Source: Sinohyriopsis cumingii
Lineage: Eukaryota > Mollusca > Bivalvia > Unionida > Unionidae
Reading direction: 5' to 3'
DNA: 64,000 nucleotides
Assembly: GCA_028554795.2 (NCBI GenBank)
Contig: CM068839.1
Location: 86,139,540-86,203,539 of the forward strand
The notes under the pieces: model-generated
Seen by the model: the letters and a program-made list of their open reading frames with translations, nothing else
Database searches by the model: none
Told to the model about the DNA's origin: nothing
In this document: positions 26,401 to 38,400 of the stretch, in pieces
Numbering within the stretch: position 1 is the first letter of the stretch
Layout: each line of letters starts with the position of its first letter
Program-made: the position numbers and the translations under genes

Positions 26401-29400
26401 ATCTAAATACTTTACCTTGACATGGAATGGCTGTTAAACTAAACTTAATTGGCATATTGGGCCCTAGAACAAGCATTCTGTTGTAGTTTGAATCTTGCAT
26501 TTGTGAAGGTAGTTTACCTAGAAAACTCAAAATGGCTGACTCCAAACATTGGTTCATCATCAGATGACAATTTATTTCAGCAAATACTGGCTGATGATAG
26601 CAATTAGGACAATGTTTTTTAGAGTCTTGAAGTATATCAGTCTGGAGGAGCTGGGGGAGTGGAAATGACGTGATTTTGAACCCAAAACTGATGGTCAGTA
26701 TGAGTCTGTGTACATGCTAAATGGACAAATCAGGTGAAATGCTGGTCTACAATCAGTTCAGCAGTATTTCTAAATATATAAAAACCCAGATTACCAAGAT
26801 GAATTAAAACAAGTGCAATTTAAAAGTAGAGTGCAATTTTCAATTCTTTTCTCAGTTTAACCTGAGGGATCTTATACTGCAAAAATTTATAACCCATAAA
26901 AAGTTGAGGTACATTGAATAAGTGAGAATCTAAAAAGAAATTAAAAAGTAAGGATCAGAATTATTCCATCTCAGAAAGCAAACTCCAGTACTGATGGACC
27001 ATAATGCAGCATTATGGAACAGATAAGATATTTGGCACAGTAGTCAGCAAAGCACTGATTCAAGAAAATTAAATTTTGGTAGACCTCATATTAGTGATAG
27101 ATCTGTTGTTGGAGATATCCACGAAAGAACAAGGCAGAATACCAATGTGATGTGAAAAATTGTACAAAACAGTCATAAAGAACAGTTTCACAACTTGTTC
27201 AAGGTGGCTAAGCTATCAGTACATATGCCCCTTCAGACAGCAGACTGTGAAATGGGATTCTCAGCACAGAACAATATTCATATACAAATAAGGAACAGAT
27301 TAAGCTTAGAAATAATCAAGAGATTAATGCTTATACAGCTTGAAGAGAAATCTTTTTGAGAATTTTGATTTGAGTATAGCTCTAACAGAGTGGAGAATAA
27401 TGAAAGAGAGATGGACATTTCATTATTATGAAAATAATGAACTAGGGGTATTTTCACCCCACCTCACCGTTTTTTTGTTCTGCTACCGCTTATTTGGAGG
27501 CCCCCCCCCCTTTAGATAACATTCTAGCAGCATCTTTGGAGATACCTTGATTTTGTTTATAAATATAAAAATGGTGTTCAGTATTTGCAGCAACTTGTGG
27601 TTGTAGGGTTAACTTGGATGATTTGCAGTTTATTAAGTTGGTAAATCTAATGATTTATTATAAATTCAGATGATAAACTTATTTGAAGAATAGCATTGTT
27701 TGGTGCATGGTTGAAATATGATCATTGAGTGAGTGGGCTGTTGTTTGTCCTGGCTCGAACAACAGTTGTAAACAATGCATTGAAGGGAAACATAAAGAGG
27801 ACTTAGTTCTAGTAACTGCATTCTGTAAAGTTCAATCCAAATTAGATTAACAATTAGTTATTTAAGAACTGACATCTTTCAAAAGTAGCATTCTAGCAAT
27901 ACAAAACAGGGACTGATTATTTACATATTTGAAATGGAAATTAGCAAATAGAAACTTATAACATCATTATTCATTTAAACATAAAATGGATTTGACAGTT
28001 GTTTCTTCAAGAATATAACATGGCTTATTAGATTAACAGTAGAGACTAATTTATATTGGTGATAAAACATGGTATTTATTTAAAATCTGTGGCAAGAAAT
28101 TGGTGAGGGAGGTGTACAAATTAGGGTACTATACCATGACTTATTTTTATCTATTTTATAATGAAGGGTGTTGAAGAAAGGGGTTCCCTATATGTGGAAA
28201 CATCTTGATTTATATAACACCAAATTAGAAAAGTATGTTTTGACTAAATGTCATGCTTCCCAAATCTTTGAATTTTTTTTCTTTTATGTCAGTTTCTTAG
28301 TAATTTTGGTTGGATAATCTTGGTTTATACAACCTGATGGGTAAAATGTTACATCACCATAAGTAGGACAGTTTGATCTACTTATTTGGTACTTTTTATC
28401 ACTTTATCATTTAAGTTAATATGTCAATGTGTCTTTTTGGGTGTAACACATTCCACATAAAGTAGGTCATTATGATCAATACTTCATGCTATTTTGACTT
28501 TTGGCAGTTACAAGTACACTGTTGGTCAGTGTTTTGCAGCTTTTATTGCAAGCATTACATGGGTGAGTTCAACACCATTCTGGCAAAGGTAGATCACTTG
28601 GTTTGTTATTGAGTCTGCTGTGGTGGAAGCACATCACTTTAATCCTTGGTGTCTGTACATCCACCTATCGGTTTGTCTGCCCAGACCATAAATAAACATC
28701 AATGCTCAAAAGTTTTTCTAAACTTCTTGCTTCAATACAGTTTTGTCCCACCTTACTCAGTACTGGACTTCTCAATTAAGTTTAATTCAAATTGTATATT
28801 TTGCTACATTGATCAGTTGCATCCATTTAGCTCTGTTGCTTATTTCTTGTAAACATCAATTCATTAACCATGCAGATTCTTGTCATTTTTGCTAGAAATA
28901 GGTGTAGGAAGCACATTTTTAGGGTTACCTCTGTGTCCAAATACTTCTGCTTCTGAGATATTTTTGTTTAGTTGGATTCCTAGTTATATTAAAGACATTG
29001 TTTTGGATTGGCTATTTCACTCACATGTACCACATTTTAAGAATTGCACTTTTTTATTGGACCCATCGTTTTCCTGTCCTGGCCAATTTTTACTCCAAAT
29101 CTCACAATTGTCCTGCTTTTTGCCAAGATTCACGTGTCTGTGTGAAGTTCAGAGTAGTCTGCTTTAGTTCTCCAGCCAAAAAGTCTAAAACTGAGACACA
29201 AACTTTGGTTCCAAAATGCAGTAATTTTTTGCCTAAAAAAATTGGTTCTCAAAACTTATTTTCCCCACTGTATTTTATTATGTGGGTAGAAAGTCCACAT
29301 TATATTTTTTTTAATTGTAGAGCAACATCTGTCTATTTTTCTCTAATACCATCAGCTATGGTGTATCATAAATGATGTTGATGATACAGAGCTCGGAATT

Positions 29401-32400
29401 AGGGCACAACTTCTTGTCTTGTGAATGTGGCACGCAGGGTTAACGAGTTAGGGAAAAATTCACAGTAGCTCAGTTGACGGAGCTTCTGACTCAATCCAGT
29501 GGTCTTGGGCTTGAGACTGCCCCGTGCTTGCTAGGGTCAGCTGCTTTGGTGTGCCCTTGGGAAGGACGCTTAGCTTTCATTTCATGAGCATAATAAAGAC
29601 AGGAAAGTTCTGAAAATGTCCTTAAAACTAAACCAACACGTTGTGGTTTTGTGTCAGTTTGTAAATATAAATGGGTGCAGCTAGGAAACTGACATTACTT
29701 ATCATTAGATGGAACTGTGATTTATTTCATATCAGTATTGGCATTTGTAATACAGTAAAACCTGTCTTGTGAGACCACTGCTATGAAAGACCACCTGTCT
29801 TGAGAGACCAGGATCTCCTTGCACAGATTTATTGGTTATATGGTGTTATGATCTGTCACAAGAGACCACCTGTCTTAAGAGACCATTATTTTTTGGCAGA
29901 AGGGGTGGTCTTTCAAGACAAGTTCTACTGTATTGTTATCCCCCCTCCAAAAAACAAAAAAAAAAACAAAAATAATTCCATCAAATACATGTAATTGGCT
30001 AATTTATTTAGTATTGAACACATTATGTCTGTTGTTAGTAGGTATTGTATTAAACACTGGACAAAATTAAGGTGTATTTAATGTTGAAAAATGATCATGT
30101 ATTTGTTTCAGATAGTGGTAGGAATAGTCCATTGTCCTATACTAGACACAATGTACACTTCTATGAAAGGTCAAGGGGCAATGTGCAATGGTACAAAGAT
30201 TTCTGTCTCAAAAATTTCAGGTAACTATAGCCAAGTCTTACATGAATAAGGCTTGATTTTGATTATTTAAATTTCAGTACATTCTTTATTCACCTGTCTG
30301 ATTCATGAGGTTAGTAGTCTTTGTAATGAATTATTTGATAGTTATACATGGTTTGTACTAGGACGAAAAATCCTTAAATTTGAGGTGTTTCTTTGAAAAC
30401 ACCTTGAATTAAAAAAAAGATGGTTTATACCTTAAAATGTCATTGAATTTGTTGATAAATCCTTGAATTTATCTGAGAAATACAAAATGCTAAAATTCTT
30501 TTGTATATCATTTTTTAAATTCAAGATTTTTGTTAAACTTTTTTCTTCCAACAAATATTTGAATATACAAGATAAAGCAAAATTAGATGGATTAAATTAA
30601 ACCTGACACCCAATGGAGTATTGTCTTTTTGGTGAAGCGGCACACACTAATTATATCTTCAAAATGATTTAGTAAGGAATCTGACCCCTCTAGGAATGAG
30701 CTTATGTTTGGGTACAGTTAAAACTTTAAGAGGAAGGTCACTCACAAATTAGAAAATGTTACAACGCATAATGTAAAAGAAATTAGAATTTATGTCTTTG
30801 TATGAAATCATAAATCCATATGATAAAATATAAATAAATGCAATACATATATTGAATTCAGGAGATTGTTTTCTAAGCTAAGTCCTTGTATGCCATTTTG
30901 GAAAACTTTTACAAGAAGTGTAACAAACATTCATGAAATCTAAAATAAAATCTTTCTGCAATATAATAATAAGTGAGGCAGTTACATTTTCCTAATTAAT
31001 TTTTTTCTTTTCCAAATAAAATGGCTTCTCAATACGAATATACAGTATGTACTCACTTAAAAGACAAGACCAGCTGCCAACAACTGCACACACCCCAATC
31101 TGCCATCACATAATGCACCAGAATAGCTGGGTCTTTGCACTTTTTTAGGAAAATCAGTAGAAGAAACAAACTAGTCCTTGATCTGCCGGTGCACTACGAT
31201 AAGGCAGATCAGGATCTATGTTTGCAGTTGGACTCAACCTATAATATATACAGTACATGCAATGTAAGCATCCATCTATGCCTGGACAATATTATAGACA
31301 AAATATTTTAGCACTGCATCAGGAGGTATTATAATACACTTGTGAACAATGACTCTTCTGTCTAAATGTAACATTACAAGGTCACAACATTATACATTTC
31401 TTTTCTTTCTCCAGATCTTTCTCAATCTGTGGTTATAATAGAAGGAGGTAATGCTCGGAGTGGAAATGAAGCTAAAACTAAATCTAATAATCATTTGAAA
31501 ATCATCCAGTCATCACATGGGTAAGGTTACACTTATCATCTGGTATATCAGCCAGGGATACAGAATTATATTACAACAGCATTTTTATCATTAGCACTGA
31601 AATTTTTATTAATCTTTCAGAGTTTTTATATTGTCGAATTTTTAATCTGAGGATGTTTGACCACACAAATATCTATTGGTGTTTGTGATGGCTAAAATAG
31701 CTAAATATGAACAGGTAGTTTTGTGGGTCCTGGGTAGAAAGTGATCTAAATTGCTCACTTTTACAGATCGCTGCCATCTCACCTCTGCATAGGTTCGAGT
31801 CTTGGGCTCGACCAGTGTGGGTATGTGAGAATGCTTGCCAGTTGCTTTCCATGCATTGGTGGTTCTTTGTGGGGTTTCCCTGTTTCTTCCTCCACCAGTT
31901 ATACTGGCCACATTGTATAGCCTATCTGGTGCTGAAAAATGAAAAATGGTGTTCAACTCCATCACAACAACAGGTAGTTTGAAAGATAATTCATTTCAAA
32001 GAAAGAATACATTTGCCAATTGAAACTTGCAAGGTCTTATTATAAAATGTGCTTTTACTGCCCACCTCTAGTGTAAAGTACAGTCAAGTAAAAATAATTA
32101 CCAATGAGACTCAGTTTTAGTAAGAAAGATGAAGAAATAAATAATTCATCACTAAACTGATGAATTATTTGTTTGTAAAGGAAACATAATTCAGAGAAAG
32201 AGAGAAATATGAAGTAAAACATTTATGAATAATGGATGAAGACTAAATTTAAATGGGGGTTAAATCTTAAATAGAAAATTCCATAGTTCAGCCCTTTTCT
32301 GGCTAACCAGTTATTTTAGCCTGTCACTGTTTTATTAGGGTCAAATTTGGCAACTAGTTATGTAATTTTTGCATGTACCTTTATATTACTTTTCAAAAGA

Positions 32401-35400
32401 GCTGTTAATTTTCTTATGGTGTGACAAGCAGGACTTTATCCCCATGATCAGGTAAACGTTTTAAAAATTCTTTTATCAAGGTTGATTGATTGGCTTTGAA
32501 CAGCACATCAGGCTTTGAACAGCATATCAGCAAATTAAAAAAGTATTTAGTGCCAAGGCAGTGGTAATAAAATGCATTTCTCAGAAACATGTCTTAACAG
32601 CTGACTTAGGCTGGTCTATGCAGGTTTTGAACCTTCAGCTCGCTGATTTTGAGACACACTAACCACTGAGCCACTGTCATTCCCATTTCTTACCAGACTT
32701 ATGTCATCTAATTGCTTTAGTATAATAAAGTGACAGGGTCAGATGTAAGGTTTTGATATATTTTAGGGCTTTATCTGATTGAAACTTTGATCCTTTTTAA
32801 TTTGTAAATTGATTCAACATTGAACAGGTTTATTAGAGACTCCATTTAGTATGTACACATTGGGGAAAGTGGGTTGAAGTTTATATACATGTGCATATGG
32901 GGGTGAAGGAGTAAGACCAAGTAGTACATACACACATAATAACACAAACTATATTATAGCTACTGTGAGTAAAACCTACATGCATTAGTCAAAAACAAGC
33001 AGCCTGTAGTAATTGCACACCATCCTGTTTGTACCCCTTAATTATTTCATTCACTAATTTATAATTTCACACTTGTCACCAGGGGGTCCATAACACTCTA
33101 AACATATTGGAGTTTCAAACCAAATGGAAGTTCTCCATATAAACAAGCGGACAGACTGCTCACTGTCCATTTCTGGTTTCCAGACCACTCCATACTTTTG
33201 TTCTCTGGCATACACATAGGATATGTATCTGCAAAAGTGCCAATGGAATCTTCCTTTCATATGTACTGTCCATCACTTTCAAACTGATTAAGAAATGACC
33301 ATGCTCAATATGTGGCATTTATCATGCATCCCAAGCATCAAATGCCACAACAAAACTGAATTGGCAGCTGAGAACATTGCCACTGATCACATTGTTTGAA
33401 CTATGCAAGTATGAAGTTTGGGGGTGGGTGTGATAAGCAAAAGGTTACATACACACAAAAGGGGGGGGGGTAGATAAAAGCACACTATGCAACCAGGGGT
33501 GGGGGGTAAAATGGCTGATTTTTTTGTGCACATGCTGAATGGATGACCCCAATTCACTATTGTTTACGGACCTTCCAGAAATATTGTATGTGTTTGGTTT
33601 TTTTAGTTTTTCGTTTTTTGTTTAGGCAAGATGATTAAATTTGTACGGTTATTTATCAGGTTAACTGCTTATTTATATAAAAGTTTCAGTTTGACCTCAA
33701 GATCACCAATATTAGGCAGTTGGATCTTAAATATCCATTTTCAATTTGTCATTATCTTGCTCAGGGGTAAATTTTTGTAGGCAAGGTGGGTCCTGACATT
33801 TGACTAATGGGATCACGTTATTTAAAGAAAATCAGGAAATGCTTTTATTTTATGCAAAGCAGTGAATTACTTGAGTTTCTAATTAAAATAATATTGATAT
33901 TTCACTGTAGTGAAAAAATAGTTATTTTTTCACTACAGGAACTACTTTTTGGGGTCAGAACATACTTACCTCCCTTTGATTTTCTGTCAGTGAACTACTG
34001 TTTCCTTATATACATGTCATTGTCTTATTTATAATCCCCATCTGTTATCCTTGAAACTTGTAGTTTGTTATTCTGGAAATATCAGTTAATTTTTGTCAAT
34101 CTGATGTGGAACTAATTTTGTGCGTAGGTACACAGCACATCATAACATGTACGGTAAACAGCTGACATTACCGTAAGAAATCTGCTAATTCACTGCGTTA
34201 CAAACTTTAGGTAGCCAACGTATGTGAGCATAAAATGAAAAGAATATTTGCTTGAAACGAGTGAATAATGGATACATTTCATCTCGTGGGTGAAAAACTG
34301 TAGTATTTTCACCCATTCGATGAAATATATGTTATTCACTCATTTCAAGCAAATATCTTCTGTGTAATCATTTTAAATAGGTAATAGGTGTGACTTAAAA
34401 ATAGGAAATATCACCAACTGCTGTGATTGACAATTTAAGTTTGGCTTGTTTCAAATGAAAAATGTCTCTAGTTTTGGCAGTTTTCACTGCAAAACTTGAA
34501 CACTCGCTTTTTTCTGTGGATTCTATCAAAAATATGTAACATGGGATGTGCTGTAAGAAATAGCACTACCGATGTTTAATGTCATTATTGTAATTTAAGC
34601 TAAATTATTTGTCATGTTGTTTGGGCACATGAATCCTAACTATATAACAGAATGTATCGTCACATAATTTTTGGTAATGCCCATGCCACATATTTAGAGA
34701 AAGCATTAGTATTTGCTTTGTCTGTCCATCTCGTGTCCATTTAGTCCCATACATTGACTTTTGGATTTGACTATAATTTTAGAAGGCCTTTATGGATCAA
34801 AAACAAATTTGGTATGGATATTTATCTGAAGATATAGGTGAAATTTGATTTTTATCAATTTCCAATTGGGGAAAAGATGGATAGATTTATGATCCTTGGT
34901 AGCTTTAAATTTTACAACACATTGAAAGCTTCCTCCAGTAATGCACCATACTGGCAAGGTCAGCTGTGTAATATGGACACAATTACAGTTCTTGTTGAGT
35001 ACATCCCCATTATATAATATGGAAGCATTTAAAGTTTTTGTTGAGTATATCCCCATTATGTACTATGAATGCTTTTCAAGTTCTTGTTGAGTGCATCCCC
35101 ATTATGTACTCTGGATGCTTTTCAAGTTCTTCTTGAGTACATCCCCATTATGTACTATGAATGCTTTTCAAGTTCTTGTTGAGTACATCCCCATTATGTA
35201 CTATGGATGCTTTTCAAGTTCTTGCATGCAGCCCAATTATGTACTATGGATGTTTATCAAGTTCTTGAGTGCATCCCCATCATATACTATGGATGCTTTT
35301 CAAGTTCTTGTTGAGTACATCCCCATTATGTGCTATGGATGCTTTTCAAGTTCTTGAGTTCATCCCCATTATATACTGTGGATGATTTTCAAATTTTTGA

Positions 35401-38400
35401 GTGCTTTCCCATCATGTACTATGGATGTTTTTCAAGTTCTTGAGTGCATCCCCATTATGTACTTTGGACGCTTTTCAGCTTCTTGTTGGGTACATTCCCA
35501 TCATGTACTCTGGATGTTTTTCAAGTTGTTGAGTGCATCCCCATCGTATACTATGGATGCTTTTCAAGTTCTGCAGTGGATCCCTGTTATATACTATGGA
35601 TGCTTTTCAAGTTCTTGTTGAGTACATCCCCATCATGTATTCTGAATGCTTTTCAAGTTCTTGAGTGCATCTGCATTGTGTACTATAGATGCTTTTCAAA
35701 TTCTTGAGTACATCCCCATCATGTACTCTCGATGCTTTTCAAGTTCTTGAGTGCATCCGCATTGTGTACTATGGATGCTTTTCAAATTCTTGAGTACATC
35801 CCCATCATGTACTCTGGATGCTTTTCAAGTTCTTGAGTGCATCCACATTGTGTACTATGGATGCTTTTCAAATTCTTGAGCGCATCCCCATCATGTACTA
35901 TGGATGCTTTTCAAGTTCTTGTTGAGTAAACCCCCATTATGTACTATGGATATTTTTCAAGCTCTTGTTGAATACATCCCCATTATGTACTATAATGCTT
36001 TTCAAGTTCTTGATTCATCCCCATCATGTACTGTGGATGTTTTTCAAGTTCTTGAGTGCATCTCCATTATGTACTATGGACGCTTTTCAAGTTCTTAAGT
36101 GCAATCCCAATATGTACTATGGATGTTTTTCAAGTTCTTGTCGAGTTCAGCCTCATTATGTACTATGGATGTTTTTCAAGTTCTTGAGTGCATCCCCATT
36201 TTGTACTTTGGACGTTTTTCATGTTCTTGGTGAGTACATCCCCATTATGTACTATGGATGCTTTTCAAGTTCTTGATTGCATCCCCTTCATGTACTGTGG
36301 ATGCTTTTCAAGTTCTTGTTGAGTACATCCCCATCATGTACTCTGGATGCTTTTGAAGTTCTTGTTAAGTACACCCACTTTATGTAATATGGTTGCAGTT
36401 TTTGTTGAGTACATATCCATTTTGTGATATGGATGCAGTTCAGGTTCTTGTTGAGTACAGCTCCATTGTGTACTATAGATGCTTTTCAAGTTCTCGTTGA
36501 GTACATCCCCATTATGTACTATGGATGCTTTTCAAGTTCTTGTTGAGTACAGCCCGTTATGTGATACAGATGTATTTCAAGTTCTTGTTGAATATAGTCC
36601 CACTATGTGATATGGATGCATTTCAAGTTCTTATTAAGTACACCCACTTGATGTAATATGGTTGCAGTTTTTTTTTGAGTACATCTCTATTTTGTGATAT
36701 GGATGCAGTTCATTTTCTTGTTGAGTACAGCACCATTATGTGCTATGGATGCTTTTCAAGTTCTCGTTGAGTACATCTCCATTATATGACATGGATGCTT
36801 TTCAAGTTCTTGTTGAGTACAGCCCCATTATATGAAACAGATGCATTTCAAGTTCTTGTTGAGTATAGTCACACTTTGTTATATGGATGCATTTCAAGTT
36901 TTTGTTGAGTGCATCTCCATTTTGTGATATGGATACAGTTCAGGTTCTTGTTGAGTACAGCTCCATTATGTACTGTGGATGCTTTTCAAGTGCTTGTTGA
37001 GTACAGTCCCATTATGTGATATGGATGCATTTCTAGTTCTTGTTGAGTACAGTCACACTATGTAATATGGATGCATTTCAAGTTCTTGCTGTATATATCT
37101 CCATTATTTGATATGGATACATTTCAAGTTTTTGTTGAGTGCATCTCCATTTTGTGATATGGATGCATTTCAACTTCTTGTTCAGTACATCCCCATTATG
37201 TACTATGGATGCTTTTCAAGTTCTTGTCGAGTACATCCCAATCATGTACTATGGATGCTTTCCAAGTTCTTCAGTGCATCCCATTGTGTACTATGGATGC
37301 ATTTCAAGTGTTTGTTGAGTACATCTCCATTATGTGATATGGATGCATTTCAAGTTCTTGTTGAGTACATCCCCATTTTCTGATATGGATGCAGTTCATG
37401 TTTCTGTTGAGTACATCTCCATTATGTACTATGGATGCTTTTCAAGTTCTTGTTGAGTACAGCCACATTATGTGATATGGATGCATTTCAAGTTCTTGTT
37501 GAGTACAGTCCCACTATGTGATATGGATGCTTGTCAAGTTCTTGTTGAGTGCATCCCCATTATTTACTATGGATGCATTTCAAGTTCTTGTCGAGTGCAT
37601 CCTCATTATGTACACTGGATGCTTTTCAAGTTCTTGTGGAGTGCATCCACAACATGTACTGTGGATGCTTTTCAAGTTCTTGAGTGCATCCCCATTATTT
37701 ACTATGGATGCTTTTCAAGTTCTTGTTGAGTGCAGCCCTATTATGTGATATGGATGCTTTTCAAGTTCTTGTTGAGTGCAGCCCCATTGTGTGATATGGA
37801 TGCTTTTCAAGTTCTTGTTGAGAATGAACCCACTAAATTTCATCAAGCATCATTGTTATTTTAGCATCCGAGCATATGGGTCTGCAGCAATCGATATGTG
37901 TCTTGTGGCAAGAGGTCAGGGGGAGGCTTACATTGAGTATGGAATCCATATCTGGGACATTGCGGCTGGGATTCTAATTGTGCAGGAAGCTGGAGGAGTT
38001 GTTGTAGATCCCAAAGGTAAGGTCAGATAATTTTGGTTTAATTTTTACAGCATCACAAATGCAAGATAGGGTTTTCATTGTGCAGGGATCTGAAAGCTGT
38101 ATGGTCTGTTGTAGATCCCAGAGGCAAGTAAATGTGATCTTGATTAAATTGGTTTTACATCACTTTTGCATCTAACTGAGGACAGTAAGTTAGTTAACTA
38201 CCTTTACAACACTTTGAGCATAATATGTTAAGTACTTGTAATTACATTTTTGTGAATACATTCAGTTCTGTGTACTTGGGACAGAAAGTTTTAACATAAT
38301 TTATCATTAAAAATGTTATCATACAAGTTTTTATGAATAATAGTGACCAGAAATTTGGAAACTTTCATGCTTGGTAATATTTTGGATTTCATGCTACTTT

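Larger units (their letters stand above)
23542..30111. other. IMPA1-like intron 4 (6.6 kb)
   Basis: Contains a 31-bp tandem repeat, a 69-bp-arm hairpin, hAT-like fossil copy A, a tRNA-derived fragment and a mariner-type MITE, all listed separately. Open frames at 28646-29375 have no recognisable product. Confidence 0.65.
31521..37864. other. IMPA1-like intron 6 (6.3 kb)
   Basis: Dominated at its 3' end by the 2.8-kb minisatellite. Also contains a SINE of family 2, a tRNA-like fragment at about 32605-32690 (reverse), a poly-G stretch near 33462 and two hairpins (33906-33940, 34241-34360). No other gene supported. Confidence 0.7.

Noticed and set aside
28646-29375. Overlapping + strand ORFs of 68-125 codons
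   Set aside because: Hydrophobic, motif-free, overlapping in different frames inside an intron. Probably chance.
35091-37748. Many + strand ORFs with Y-G-C-F-S-S-S and H-P-H-Y-V-L-W repeats
   Set aside because: Products of the 46/43-bp minisatellite period. No conserved protein, no splice or start context.
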